This document shows positions 8,971 through 18,641 of a stretch of 59,095 nucleotides of DNA, one piece after another (within the stretch, counting starts at the first letter, position 1; each line of letters opens with the position of its first letter). A program made the translations under genes and the position numbers. The notes under the pieces are model-generated. The model saw nothing but the letters and a program-made list of their open reading frames with translations, was not told the DNA's origin and ran no database searches. The stretch comes from Anaerocolumna sp. (GTDB lineage: Bacteria; Bacillota; Clostridia; Lachnospirales; Lachnospiraceae). The DNA is taken from the NCBI GenBank assembly GCA_029239975.1, contig JARBTX010000016.1, positions 1 to 59,095 of the forward strand. The letters run 5' to 3'.

Positions 8971-10559
8971 GCTTCACTACCTCCTAACGTGCCTTCTAAT
9001 ATGGGAGCAGTTTTCCATGGAGCTTTTACGTAACTCCAAGCAGGAGTATAAATTCCCATTGTAATATCTCTTGCGAAATTAACGGCTCCTCTAAATCCAG
9101 CATAAGGTCCACTGTAATCATAGGAATGTAATTGTCTCGATAAGATACCTGCTTTTTGTGCTACGAATTTGTCTTTGATACCTGAGAAAAAGATATCTGG
9201 TTTTAATAATTTTAAGAACTCTTCCGTTTCAAAATGATTTAAATCATCCACCATAAAAGTTCCATTTTGCATATCTTTTACCATACCACCGTAATAATCG
9301 ATGAGTTTTTCTTCTTTTAATTTATCTAAGTCTTCTTCTGATAAATACACATGGTATTTAGCTGGGTCTGGTTCTACTGTTATGGATTCAATATTCTTAC
9401 TATCTGCATCTGGCTTGATAAAAGGTAATACTTCACGACCTTCGTATTCATCTCTGTGACCAAATTCATAACCAGCTAATATAGTATGAACTCCTAAGTC
9501 ATGTAATAAATGTTGATAATGATGTGCTCTGGAACCACCAACATATATGGCAGCCGTTTTACCTTTTAATTTACTCTTGTAATACGAGATATCATCCTGG
9601 ATTAATCCTAATTCATCTGCTATGACTGCTTCTGTTCTTTCAGTTAATTCTGGATCATTAAAATATTTTGCAATATTTCTTAATGTTTCTATGGTACCTT
9701 TTACTCCAATAAAATTTACTTTCATCCATGGAATACCGTACTTGGTTTCTATCATCTCAGCAATATAATTAATGGAACGATGACATTGCACTAAACTTAA
9801 GTTTGCTAAATGAGCATTCTTTAAATCATCGATGCTGCTGTCCCCTGTAAAGGTTGCAACTACTTCATATCCAATTCTCTTTAAGATACGCTCTGTTTCC
9901 CAACCGTCACCACCGATGTTGTATTCACCAAGAATATTAACAGAGAATTTATTCTTAATTTCACGGTCACCTTCACCAATAACGAATTTCATTAATTGGT
10001 TATTAGCTATATGATGCCCTGCTGATTGGCTTACACCTTTATAACCTTCACAACTAAACGCAATGCACTTAATACCGTATTCTTGTTCCGCCCATTTTGC
10101 AACCGCATGAATATCATCACCAATTAAACCGACTGGACATGTGGAACATATTAAGATAGTGGAAGGATGGAATAAATCCATGGCTTCATCAATAGACTTT
10201 TTTAATTTTTTCTCTCCGCCAAATACAATATCTGGCTCCTGCATATCGGTTGAAAAGCAATATTGTAGATAATTATCGATGCCTTCTTCTTTTTTCCCTT
10301 TATGTCTTCTTGTTCCCCAAGTATAATAAGCACATCCGATTGGACCATGAACAATGGTTAAAGCATCTTTGATTGGCCCTAACACTACACCTTTACATCC
10401 TGCATAACAACATCCTCGTTGCGTAATAATACCTGGTATGGTTCGAACATTGGCAGCAATTTGGTTACTTGCGTTCTCATCCACTTCAACGATATGTTCT
10501 TTACGATTTTTATAAACTCTTGAACTATACTGATCTATCACTTTTTCCGTCACACTCAT
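8964..10559 (-). CDS. nifD: Nitrogenase MoFe protein alpha subunit
   Basis: Catalytic chain carrying FeMo cofactor. P-cluster cysteines: C50 (RGCCYAGCKG), C76 (HGPIGCAYYTW) and C141 (STCPVGLIGDD). FeMo-cofactor ligands: C259 (LVQCHRS) and H478 (QLHSYDYSGPY). About 55 residues (~376-430) form the insertion typical of clostridial NifD. There is no vnfG/anfG gene, so this is the Mo enzyme, consistent with modABC next door. Start is the ATG at 10559, 6 bases after AGGAGG; a GTG three codons upstream touches the Shine-Dalgarno. Length 531 aa. Confidence 0.97.
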   Translation of the reverse strand: MSVTEKVIDQYSSRVYKNRKEHIVEVDENASNQIAANVRTIPGIITQRGCCYAGCKGVVLGPIKDALTIVHGPIGCAYYTWGTRRHKGKKEEGIDNYLQYCFSTDMQEPDIVFGGEKKLKKSIDEAMDLFHPSTILICSTCPVGLIGDDIHAVAKWAEQEYGIKCIAFSCEGYKGVSQSAGHHIANNQLMKFVIGEGDREIKNKFSVNILGEYNIGGDGWETERILKRIGYEVVATFTGDSSIDDLKNAHLANLSLVQCHRSINYIAEMIETKYGIPWMKVNFIGVKGTIETLRNIAKYFNDPELTERTEAVIADELGLIQDDISYYKSKLKGKTAAIYVGGSRAHHYQHLLHDLGVHTILAGYEFGHRDEYEGREVLPFIKPDADSKNIESITVEPDPAKYHVYLSEEDLDKLKEEKLIDYYGGMVKDMQNGTFMVDDLNHFETEEFLKLLKPDIFFSGIKDKFVAQKAGILSRQLHSYDYSGPYAGFRGAVNFARDITMGIYTPAWSYVKAPWKTAPILEGTLGGSEAC

Positions 10560-10578
10560 ATAAGTCACCTCCTATTTG

Positions 10579-10962
10579 TTAATAAGTCTCCACCGTCGAT
10601 TCACCATTACGAACTCGGTAATTTTCCAATATTGGTAAAACAAAAATCTTACCATCTCCAGGGTTACCTGTGGAATTTACATCCATAATTGTTTTAATCA
10701 CAGTTTCTACATCTCCATCATCTACAATAATGTTAAATACTCTTTTTGATATCAATCTAGTGGTTTCAGAAAGGTATTCACCAGAAGAATCCACTGGAAT
10801 ATCACCAGAATCCACAATAGAACGAAGTAGTGTCATGTCAATTAATTTTTTTCCCCTACCTAACACTTTTCTACAAGTAAAGGCTGGTATACCAGCGTTA
10901 GCCAACGCATCTTTTGTGGCATTGACTTTATTTTGCCTTACAATTGCCATTACTTCTTTCAT
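10579..10962 (-). CDS. nifI2: PII-like nitrogenase regulator NifI2
   Basis: 127-residue GlnB-family protein encoded between nifH and nifD. In methanogens NifI1 and NifI2 form a complex that binds the MoFe protein and switches nitrogenase off when ammonium rises, relieved by 2-oxoglutarate and ATP; the same role is inferred here. Visible PII features are the N-terminal MKEVMAIVRQNKV, the T-loop region, and the C-terminal GNPGDGKIFVLPI ATP-binding block. Strong AGGAGGG Shine-Dalgarno. The product is longer than NifI1, as usual. Confidence 0.93.
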   Translation of the reverse strand: MKEVMAIVRQNKVNATKDALANAGIPAFTCRKVLGRGKKLIDMTLLRSIVDSGDIPVDSSGEYLSETTRLISKRVFNIIVDDGDVETVIKTIMDVNSTGNPGDGKIFVLPILENYRVRNGESTVETY

Positions 10963-10972
10963 ATACTCCCTC

Positions 10973-11299
10973 CTATAGTCCTTTTTTCTTAGTACTAATG
11001 GTATACGCTTCTTCTACAGGGCTTATAAAGATTCTACCATCACCAAAATGTCCATTTTCTCCAGTTCTTGCATATTTCATAATGATTTTAACCACATCAT
11101 CTTTATCTGCATCCTCTACAACAATTAATAACATTTCCTTTGGTATTTCATCATAATAGATTTCACCAACTTTAACACCTTTTTGCTTTCCACGTCCATA
11201 TACATCCAATTTTGTAACTGCTGGATACCCTGCTGATAATAATTCTGATAATACAATGCCTACTTTTTCTGGTCTGATAATCGCTCTTACTAATAACAT
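10973..11299 (-). CDS. nifI1: PII-like nitrogenase regulator NifI1
   Basis: 108-residue GlnB-family partner of NifI2. It starts MLLVRAIIRPEK and has YGRGKQKGVKVG at the start of the T-loop and GENGHFGDGRIFI as the C-terminal nucleotide-binding block. It lies 18 bases after nifH and 10 bases before nifI2, with GGAGG at its start. The pair between nifH and nifD marks the archaeal/clostridial type of nif operon. Confidence 0.93.
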   Translation of the reverse strand: MLLVRAIIRPEKVGIVLSELLSAGYPAVTKLDVYGRGKQKGVKVGEIYYDEIPKEMLLIVVEDADKDDVVKIIMKYARTGENGHFGDGRIFISPVEEAYTISTKKKGL

Positions 11300-11317
11300 G
11301 ATTCCACCTCCGTTAAT

Positions 11318-12169
<852 letters not shown>

Positions 12170-12181
12170 TCATGTAACAAA

Positions 12182-12213
12182 AAAGACGCCACTACTAGAA
12201 GTAATGACGTCTC
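12182..12213 (-). terminator. Intrinsic terminator in the nifH leader (attenuator)
   Basis: In nifH-sense RNA, a 13-bp stem AGACGTCATTACT / AGTAGTGGCGTCT (two G-U pairs, 3-nt loop) is followed directly by six U. It lies between the putative promoter and the nifH ribosome binding site, so most transcripts should stop unless it is prevented from forming. An antitermination control of nif transcription is inferred. Confidence 0.85.
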
Positions 12214-12248
12214 TGTCTAAAAGAGTACATGCAATATAAATCCAAAAC

Positions 12249-12298
12249 TAGAAATTCAGTACTTACATATTCAGGAATCTTGGTGCCTGTAATTTCTA
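12249..12298 (-). promoter_or_regulatory. Structured region of the nifH leader RNA
   Basis: A perfect 8-bp closing stem TAGAAATT / AATTTCTA encloses an inner hairpin (CAGG...CCTG, 10-nt loop) and about 14 further bases. It sits upstream of the leader terminator and could be the sensing part of an attenuator (protein- or ligand-bound). It matches no riboswitch class I know. Confidence 0.45.
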
Positions 12299-12306
12299 TG
12301 TGTAGA

Positions 12307-12335
12307 ATTCTATCATTAAAATATTGGTTACGCAA
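12307..12335 (-). promoter_or_regulatory. Putative sigma-A-type promoter of the nif operon
   Basis: TTGCGT, 17 bases, TAGAAT on the minus strand. A better -35 (TTGACA at 12346-12351) exists but has no -10 at a normal distance. I see no sigma-54 GG-N10-GC element. It would give a ~165-nt leader that contains the structured region and terminator. Confidence 0.45.
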
Positions 12336-12425
12336 TGCATCAAATTGTCAATAATTTTTATCAATTAGCATTATTTTTGATAAATATTTCACTATTCCTT
12401 GTATAAATACATATCGTCTAAATAC

Positions 12426-13475
12426 TTACTTTAAAAGTAATATACTCTCCTTTGGTATAAAAATGTAGTCTGGTATTTGACGAAATAACCTTTCTTCCCA
12501 ATCCTTTATGGAAACTTTCCACCATATGGTGTTATTATCCGTTCCATTTGAACTGGAAAGTATAATATTTTTTTCAAAAGGTTTATCTGTCATTCCTTTT
12601 AGTTTCACTTTCATGTTGTTATCTTGTTTTGGACCGAATCCAATATTTATATCATGAGCTCTTATTCCTATGAACTGGATTGTATTTTCAATTACTGTAT
12701 TGGTATTTAAAGTAACATTCCAATCCATTACAAAAACTGTTCTATCATCTACCTTTTTAACTCTTACTATATTCTTACACCCAGTTAATCTAGCCGCTGC
12801 TACATACCCTGGATTCTTAAATACATCTATGGTTGGTCCCACCGCGATTATATGCCCCTTTTCCATAACCATTAAAGACTCAGACAAATGATATAATTCA
12901 TCTCTATTGTGACTAACTAGTATCACATCTTTTATGTATTCGTTTAAAACATCAAATAATTCTTGTTGTAATTGTTCTTTTAAAAAACTATCTAAAGCTG
13001 AAAAAGGTTCATCAAGCATTAAGATTTCTGGTTGATATGCTAATATCCTAGCAATACCCACTCTTTGTTGCTGTCCACCGGATAATTGACTTGGATATAG
13101 ATTCTGTATTTCCTGTAACCGAAATAAAATGAGCATCTTGTTTATAATTTTACTTTTTTCACTTTTATTCCGTATACCTATTCCTATATTTTCTCTTACT
13201 GACATATTGGGAAAAAGAGCATAATTTTGAAATAAAAGCCCTACGTTTCTTTTTTGTGGTGGTATATGTATCCCTTTCTTTGAATCAAATAAAACTCGGT
13301 CATTTAATATAATGATTCCTTGATCTGGCTTTTCAATTCCAGCTATACACTTTAAAGTCATACTTTTTCCACAACCAGAAGGACCAAGTACCCCTAAACG
13401 TTGTCCATTAATATGAAATTTAACATCTAAATGAAAGTCCTTAAAATTCTTTCTTATATCAACATATAAGCTCAT
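12426..13475 (-). CDS. modC: Molybdate ABC transporter ATP-binding protein ModC
   Basis: ATPase of the molybdate importer. Walker A GPSGCGKS near residue 32, Q-loop LLFQNYALFP, signature LSGGQQQRVGIARIL, Walker B MLDEPFSALD, H-loop VSHNRDE. The ~120 residues after the ATPase core are a MOP/TOBE-like extension. 349 aa. Last gene of modABC; it overlaps modB by 17 bases. It supplies Mo for FeMo cofactor and lies directly upstream of the nif promoter on the same strand. Confidence 0.9.
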   Translation of the reverse strand: MSLYVDIRKNFKDFHLDVKFHINGQRLGVLGPSGCGKSMTLKCIAGIEKPDQGIIILNDRVLFDSKKGIHIPPQKRNVGLLFQNYALFPNMSVRENIGIGIRNKSEKSKIINKMLILFRLQEIQNLYPSQLSGGQQQRVGIARILAYQPEILMLDEPFSALDSFLKEQLQQELFDVLNEYIKDVILVSHNRDELYHLSESLMVMEKGHIIAVGPTIDVFKNPGYVAAARLTGCKNIVRVKKVDDRTVFVMDWNVTLNTNTVIENTIQFIGIRAHDINIGFGPKQDNNMKVKLKGMTDKPFEKNIILSSSNGTDNNTIWWKVSIKDWEERLFRQIPDYIFIPKESILLLK

Positions 13476-14154
13476 TTTTATCCCTTCTTTTTGATATTAT
13501 TTTATGAATGAATTTATAATTATTCATTAAAATCACTACAAAGAAAGAAATGCACACAATAACAGTAACCCAGATTCCTGCCATATCCATTTCACCCCCT
13601 TGGATTGCCATATAAATCGATAAGGGCATAGTCTGTGTAACCTTTGGAATGTTACCAGCTATCATTAAAGTTGCTCCAAATTCACCTAAGGCTCTTGCAA
13701 AGGATAAGATTCCACCAGATATAATTCCAGGTAATGATAATGGCATAATGAGTTTCCAAAATATTTTAAAATCCGCCATCCCTAAGGTTTTCGCGGCATT
13801 GATTAAATTAATATCAACCTGTTCAAACGCAGCTTTTGCCGATCGATACATTAAAGGAAATGCTATTACCGTCGCTGCTATCACAGTTGCACCCCAGGTA
13901 AATATAACCTGAATATTAATATGAATTAGAAATTTTCCTATCACTCCGCGTTTACCAAATAACAAAAGCAAGAAAAATCCTACCACTGTTGGTGGTAAAA
14001 CTAATGGAATAGTAAATAATCCATCAAAAAACAATGCCAGTTTAGCCTTCATTTTCATTACTTTTCTAGCTGTAAAAATTCCTATAAAAAAAGTAATGAA
14101 TGTAGAAACCATAGCAGTCTTCATTGAAATTATTAGTGGAGACCAATCCAACAA
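13459..14154 (-). CDS. modB: Molybdate ABC transporter permease ModB
   Basis: 231-residue membrane subunit with five or six hydrophobic segments. The EAA-type coupling motif is seen as AKTLGMADFKIFWKLIMPLSLPG, here giving only its ends (AKTLG ... LIMPLSLPG), about two-thirds along. The family-typical LPPTVVGFFLLLLFG is in the second helix pair. Encoded between modA and modC. Confidence 0.92.
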   Translation of the reverse strand: MLDWSPLIISMKTAMVSTFITFFIGIFTARKVMKMKAKLALFFDGLFTIPLVLPPTVVGFFLLLLFGKRGVIGKFLIHINIQVIFTWGATVIAATVIAFPLMYRSAKAAFEQVDINLINAAKTLGMADFKIFWKLIMPLSLPGIISGGILSFARALGEFGATLMIAGNIPKVTQTMPLSIYMAIQGGEMDMAGIWVTVIVCISFFVVILMNNYKFIHKIISKRRDKNELIC

Positions 14155-14168
14155 AAATCACCTCCAGT

Positions 14169-15005
14169 TTATTCAATCGGCAAGAAACCATATTTCTTAA
14201 AAATATCTTGTGCTTTTGCTGTTACTAGAAAATCGACAAAGTTCTGTGAAGCGACTGAATTTTTTGTAGCCTTAACAACAGCGGCTGGATAAATGGCTCT
14301 GCTATAACTATCTTCTGGTGCTTCTGCTTTAATTTTAACTGTATTTTCTGTGATTGCATCGCTCATATATACTAAACCGGCATCTGCATTTCCGGTTTTA
14401 ACCCAAGTTAGTACTTCCGTTACATCTTTTCCATAGGTAGCTTTTTCTTTCACTTGATCTAGGATATTTAAGAAATTAAAAATTTCTTCTGCATATTGCC
14501 CGACTGGTACACTAGCAGGGTCACCGAGTGCAATTGTTTTGGCATATACTATATCTGCAAAATTGGTAATATTCAATTTAGAGTCACTTGGAACGATAAG
14601 TACAATTTTATTCTCTATGATATCTTTTTTGCTCTCAACTTCAATCAAGTCATCATTGATTAAAGTCTCCATCTGCTTTTGTGCTGCAGATAAAAACACA
14701 TCTATATTAGCTCCTTCCTGAATTTGTTGCTGTAAGGATCCCGAACTACCAAAAGTGAATGTGATGGATACGTTTGGATACTTCTCTTTATATACTTTTT
14801 CTATATCTGTCATTACATTTTTTAGACTAGCAGCTGCACCAACTAATATTTCTACAGGATCTTTAATTTTACTAGTACTATCTGCTATTTCTGTTTCATT
14901 TGCTACCGTTACAACAATATCACTGTTCACTTCTTTCTTTTGACATCCGAATAGTACAATTCCGGATAAGAATAATAATCCAAGCATTATTTTTTTTATT
15001 TTCAT
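14169..15005 (-). CDS. modA: Molybdate-binding lipoprotein ModA
   Basis: Extracellular molybdate/tungstate-binding component, 278 aa. The N-terminus is a lipoprotein signal (hydrophobic run, lipobox LFGC near residue 21). The mature part starts with LVGAAASLKNVM and contains TFGSSGSLQQQI, the oxyanion-binding serines of the family, and ends typically with QDIFKKYGFLP. AGGGGG ribosome binding site. Copy C of the palindromic repeat family lies just upstream, so the promoter may lie in or beyond it. Confidence 0.93.
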   Translation of the reverse strand: MKIKKIMLGLLFLSGIVLFGCQKKEVNSDIVVTVANETEIADSTSKIKDPVEILVGAAASLKNVMTDIEKVYKEKYPNVSITFTFGSSGSLQQQIQEGANIDVFLSAAQKQMETLINDDLIEVESKKDIIENKIVLIVPSDSKLNITNFADIVYAKTIALGDPASVPVGQYAEEIFNFLNILDQVKEKATYGKDVTEVLTWVKTGNADAGLVYMSDAITENTVKIKAEAPEDSYSRAIYPAAVVKATKNSVASQNFVDFLVTAKAQDIFKKYGFLPIE

Positions 15006-15037
15006 ATTAATCCCCCTATCTATTGTGATATTATAGG

Positions 15038-15183
15038 CAATTGCTATACTTCAAATATTTAATCATTTATCCTATAATTAATACAATTTTATAGTTGAAT
15101 CATGCCTTTATGGCAACTTAATCCAGGAAAAATCATTTTATAGGATAAATTCGATTATCTATAACATTTCGCAACGAGCAATT
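15038..15183. repeat. Palindromic MITE-like element, copy C (diverged)
   Basis: Starts CAATTGCTATACT and ends with ATTTCGCAACGAGCAATTAC. The core TATAGTTGAATCATGCC...TGGCAACTTAATCC is recognisably the TAGCTGAATCTTGCCA...GGCAACTGAAGCTA core with substitutions. The arms ATCATTTATCCTATAA / TTTTATAGGATAAAT are compensated, so the hairpin is preserved although the sequence differs. It lies upstream of modA. Confidence 0.65.
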
Positions 15184-15263
15184 ACTAACGATACTTATAG
15201 TCAAATCCTATTTAATAAAAATTAAATTATATTAAATTTTATTTTAACCCTACAGTTACATTT

Positions 15264-15286
15264 ATAATAATAATAATAATAATAAT
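15264..15286. repeat. Trinucleotide (ATA/TAA) microsatellite
   Basis: Seven to eight ATA repeats just downstream of the alcohol dehydrogenase terminator. Probably length-variable; no function visible. Confidence 0.9.
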
Positions 15287-15296
15287 ATAAAAAACA

Positions 15297-15328
15297 AAAG
15301 CAGTGGCTTTTCACATGCACACTGCTTT
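15297..15328 (-). terminator. Terminator of the zinc alcohol dehydrogenase gene
   Basis: Stem AAAGCAGTG / CACTGCTTT followed on the minus strand by a T-rich tail (TGTTTTTT). It separates the dehydrogenase from modABC. Confidence 0.85.
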
Positions 15329-15360
15329 GTATACAACGATATTTATTATCAGTTTATAAT

Positions 15361-16491
15361 TTATGGTTTTAAAACCACTTTAATACAATTATCTTCCTTT
15401 TTATCAAATATTTCATACCCTTGCTCACCTTGACTAAGAGATAGTTTATGAGTAATAATATCGGTTGGATCAAATTTACCTTCTTTTATTAATTTTAGAA
15501 TTGGATCTACATAGGTATGAACAGGACATTGCCCCATTTTTAGTGTAATATTCTTTGCAAAGAAATCTCCTAAAGGAAACATATTATATCTAGTACCATA
15601 AACGCCAACCAGCATAACAGTTCCACCTTTTCGCACTGCTTGAGTAGCGATTTCAATTGCTGACTTGGATCCACCTTGTAATTTTAATAACGTTTCAACT
15701 TTTTCAAATGTTGTCATTTTACCATCAACACCAACACAATCAATTACCACATCTGCACCGCCATGAGTAATCTCATGAATATATTCACCAGTATCTTCAT
15801 GTTGTTCAAAGTTTATGACTTCTACCCCATTATACTTTTTCGCATGTTCTAAGCGATATCCGATATAATCCACTGCTATGATTCGTTTTGCACCTTTTAG
15901 CGCTGCCCATTTGATTGTAGTTAATCCAATTGGACCACAGCCTAATATTACTACTACATCATCCTTCTTAACTCCTCCCATATCTACTCCCCAATAGGAA
16001 GTCGGTAATACATCCGTTAAGAACAGAACTTGTTCATCTGTTAACTCCTCTGGAATTACAGTTGGACCGACATTGGCAAATGGTACTCGAAGGTATTCTG
16101 CTTGCCCACCATCATATCCACCATAGGTATTACTGTATCCAAATATAGCTCCACAATCTCCATGATCATTGGAATTATCACATTGACTCCATAAGTCATG
16201 TTTACAATACCAACAATGTCCACATGCAATCGGAAATGGAACTATTACTCGATCACCCTTTTTCACTTTTTTAACATCACTACCTAACTCTTCCACTATG
16301 CCCATTGTTTCGTGACCAAGTACAAAACCTTTTGGCATATTGGGCACCATACCATGTACTAAATGCAAATCAGATCCACAAATTGCAGTTGATGTCACTC
16401 TGACTACAATATCATCTGCTTTCTCTATTTTAGCATCAGGTACATCCTTGATTTTTACATTTTTCAATCCTTCATATACGATAGCTTTCAT
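15361..16491 (-). CDS. Zinc-dependent alcohol dehydrogenase (glutathione-independent formaldehyde dehydrogenase-like)
   Basis: Medium-chain dehydrogenase, 376 aa, oxidising or reducing an alcohol/aldehyde with NAD(P). Catalytic zinc ligands C38 (STAICGSD) and H60-E61 (LGHETMG). The structural-zinc cysteines are in ACGHCWYCKHDLWSQC. Rossmann motif GCGPIGL near residue 185. The 70-120 insertion and the late QGGSKSAIEIATQAVRKGG segment resemble the glutathione-independent formaldehyde dehydrogenase-like branch; the substrate cannot be read from sequence. Single-gene unit with its own terminator. Confidence 0.85.
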   Translation of the reverse strand: MKAIVYEGLKNVKIKDVPDAKIEKADDIVVRVTSTAICGSDLHLVHGMVPNMPKGFVLGHETMGIVEELGSDVKKVKKGDRVIVPFPIACGHCWYCKHDLWSQCDNSNDHGDCGAIFGYSNTYGGYDGGQAEYLRVPFANVGPTVIPEELTDEQVLFLTDVLPTSYWGVDMGGVKKDDVVVILGCGPIGLTTIKWAALKGAKRIIAVDYIGYRLEHAKKYNGVEVINFEQHEDTGEYIHEITHGGADVVIDCVGVDGKMTTFEKVETLLKLQGGSKSAIEIATQAVRKGGTVMLVGVYGTRYNMFPLGDFFAKNITLKMGQCPVHTYVDPILKLIKEGKFDPTDIITHKLSLSQGEQGYEIFDKKEDNCIKVVLKP

Positions 16492-16527
16492 ATTATTAAA
16501 CCTTTCTTAGCTCTTTCATAATTTAGT

Positions 16528-16570
16528 CAATTACAAACAAGAATTTTATTAAATTGATGTTTCGTAATTG
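16528..16570. repeat. Deleted MITE-like element, copy F (ends only)
   Basis: Only the two ends of the palindromic family remain: TAGTCAATTACAAAC facing GTTTCGTAATTGCCTA with about 15 bases between them. The internal hairpin has been lost. It lies just upstream of the alcohol dehydrogenase. Confidence 0.6.
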
Positions 16571-16656
16571 CCTAATAATAAAAACTTATTATATAGATTC
16601 TCCAGCAGGTTTTTTAATATACAAAAGTCGTATTATGTAACTATTTATTTTTATTT

Positions 16657-16692
16657 AAAAAGGGATATAAGTTTTTACTTACATCCCTTTTT
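16657..16692 (-). terminator. Terminator of the amtB-PII fusion gene
   Basis: Stem AAAAAGGGATGTAAGT / ACTTATATCCCTTTTT with a 4-nt loop, T-rich on the 3' side, 21 bases past the stop codon. Confidence 0.88.
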
Positions 16693-16713
16693 AAATATTT
16701 AATTCGTTACCCT

Positions 16714-18405
16714 TTATTCTTCATCTTGAAGAGCGTCACAACCTTCTTCTCCAGTTCGAACTTTTACAACATTTTCAACATCATATACAAAGATTTTACC
16801 ATCACCGATACTTCCAGTATAAAGAACTTTTTTAGCAGTCTCAATTACTGTATCTACAGGAACTTTACAGACAACAATTTCTACCTTTACTTTTGGTAGT
16901 AAATTCATTTCTAGTGGAACACCACGGTAATATTCCGTAGACCCTTTTTGCATTCCACAACCTAATACGTTAGTAACGGTCATTCCGGTTACACCAATGG
17001 TATTCATAGCTTCTTTTAACACTTCGAATTTGCTTTGTTTTGCAATAATAACAATTTTAGTTAATTTATGTCCATCTGTATTTGGTGTATATCCAACCTT
17101 AGAAACTGGAATTGCTTTTTCGACTGTAGTCGCTACAAATGGAGCTGAATTTCCTATATCAGATGAATCTACTGTAGGCATGAAATCTGCATACGCACTT
17201 ACTAATCCATGTTCTTTAATATCAAGACCCATTATTTCTTCTTCTTTTGATACTCTAAGTCCAATTGTATGTTTAATAATAAGGAATGTAATTGATATTG
17301 TAACTGCAACCCATGCCATTACAGATATTACACCGATTATTTGAGTAAGTAAAAGTTTTGTTCCACCACCATAGAATAAACCACTTTCCTGTGCGAATAA
17401 ACCAACTAATATTGTACCAGTTGCACCACATAAACCATGAACACCAACTGCTCCAACTGGATCATCTACTTTAAGAACTTTATCAATAAATTCAATACCA
17501 AATACTACTACAAAACCAGCAATAATACCAATGATAGCTGCTCCAAATGGTGTTACTAAATCACAACCAGCAGTAATTGCAACTAAACCAGCCAAAGATC
17601 CATTTAATGTCATAGATACATCAGGTTTTTTATAACGAATCCATGTAATACACATAACAGTTACTGTAGCTACTGCAGCCGCCATATTAGTAGTAACAAA
17701 TATATTACCCATAGATGTTAATACATCATCACCTGTTGCAGAAACAGTAGAACCACCATTAAATCCAAACCAACAGAACCATAAGATAAATACTCCTAAT
17801 GCTCCAAGTGTTAAGCTGTGACCAGGGATTGCTTTTGATTTACCATTTTTATCATATTTACCAATACGTGGTCCTAAGAATTTAGCACCAATAAAGGCTG
17901 CTACACCACCTACCATATGAACTGCTGTAGAACCAGCAAAATCATGGAAACCTAAATCTGCTAACCAGCCACCACCCCATATCCAATGACCAGATACAGG
18001 ATAAATAATAGCACTGATAACCATACTATAAATACAATAAGATGAAAATTTTGTTCTTTCAGCCATAGCACCAGAAACGATTGTGGCTGCTGTAGCACAA
18101 AAAACAGTTTGAAATATTAAGAATGCCATTAACGTAACACCACTCGGTAAGATGGATGAATAATCACCCTTTACCATTGGATCAAATCCACCAATTAGAG
18201 CACCACTTCCACCAAACATGATTCCAAATCCTAATAACCAATAGATAGGTGTTCCTAGTGAAAAATCCATTAAGTTCTTCATGATAATATTTCCTGCATT
18301 TTTTGCTCTGGTAAAACCAGTTTCAACCATTGCAAATCCAGCTTGCATAAAGAATACAAGTGCAGTTGCTACCAAAACCCAAATAATATTTACTGATGAA
18401 TACAT
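16714..18405 (-). CDS. Ammonium channel AmtB fused to a C-terminal PII (GlnK) domain
   Basis: 563-residue membrane protein. Residues ~1-405 are an Amt/Rh ammonium channel with 11 hydrophobic segments, the first pore histidine in GSTAVHMVGGVAAF and the second in VGVHGLCGATGT. After a ~40-residue linker, residues ~440-555 are a complete PII domain: TKIVIIAKQSKFE, a T-loop with TEYYRGVPLEMN (containing the tyrosine uridylylated in many PII proteins), and YTGSIGDGKIFVYDVENVVKVRTGE, the nucleotide-binding B/C loops. In most bacteria GlnK is separate and plugs AmtB when nitrogen is sufficient; here the plug is covalently attached. Upstream is a long leader with two terminators. Confidence 0.95.
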   Translation of the reverse strand: MYSSVNIIWVLVATALVFFMQAGFAMVETGFTRAKNAGNIIMKNLMDFSLGTPIYWLLGFGIMFGGSGALIGGFDPMVKGDYSSILPSGVTLMAFLIFQTVFCATAATIVSGAMAERTKFSSYCIYSMVISAIIYPVSGHWIWGGGWLADLGFHDFAGSTAVHMVGGVAAFIGAKFLGPRIGKYDKNGKSKAIPGHSLTLGALGVFILWFCWFGFNGGSTVSATGDDVLTSMGNIFVTTNMAAAVATVTVMCITWIRYKKPDVSMTLNGSLAGLVAITAGCDLVTPFGAAIIGIIAGFVVVFGIEFIDKVLKVDDPVGAVGVHGLCGATGTILVGLFAQESGLFYGGGTKLLLTQIIGVISVMAWVAVTISITFLIIKHTIGLRVSKEEEIMGLDIKEHGLVSAYADFMPTVDSSDIGNSAPFVATTVEKAIPVSKVGYTPNTDGHKLTKIVIIAKQSKFEVLKEAMNTIGVTGMTVTNVLGCGMQKGSTEYYRGVPLEMNLLPKVKVEIVVCKVPVDTVIETAKKVLYTGSIGDGKIFVYDVENVVKVRTGEEGCDALQDEE

Positions 18406-18425
18406 ATTTTTCCCTCCTAATAAAA

Positions 18426-18467
18426 AAGGTGTGATTCATGTACAATATCCTACATAAATCACACCTT
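18426..18467 (-). terminator. Second leader terminator, just before amtB
   Basis: 17-bp stem starting AAGGTGTGATTTATGTA, closed by TACATGAATCACACCTT (one G-U pair), 8-nt loop, then six U and the AGGAGGG ribosome binding site of amtB. Its position makes it an attenuator rather than an end-of-gene terminator, unless the small ORF before it is the real gene being terminated. Confidence 0.88.
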
Positions 18468-18526
18468 TGTGTTTGATTTTCTTTTTTCTGCTTCCATAAT
18501 TTTTCACATTCCTCATGAGTATTTCA

Positions 18527-18616
18527 TTAAGGATTACTGTCAGATTCCTTTCTTTTTCGTTCGTTTACATTACATTCAATTTTAAGTTTTTCGAATAATA
18601 AATAAAATTCCTGCAT
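18527..18616 (-). CDS. 29-codon ORF in the amtB leader
   Basis: A strong ribosome binding site (AGGAGGG, 7 bases before ATG) starts a 29-codon frame beginning MQEFYLLFEKLKIECN and ending in a charged tail (ERKRKESDSNP). It lies between two intrinsic terminators. It could be a leader peptide whose translation controls the second terminator, or a functional small protein. I do not recognise the sequence. Confidence 0.6.
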   Translation of the reverse strand: MQEFYLLFEKLKIECNVNERKRKESDSNP

Positions 18617-18641
18617 CCTACAGCCCTCCTTAATAAAAAAA

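Noticed and set aside
12264..12290. Possible sigma-54 (-24/-12) promoter for nifH
   Set aside because: An AGGCACC-like -24 exists on the minus strand, but the expected GC ten bases later is CC. No sigma-54 activator gene is visible.
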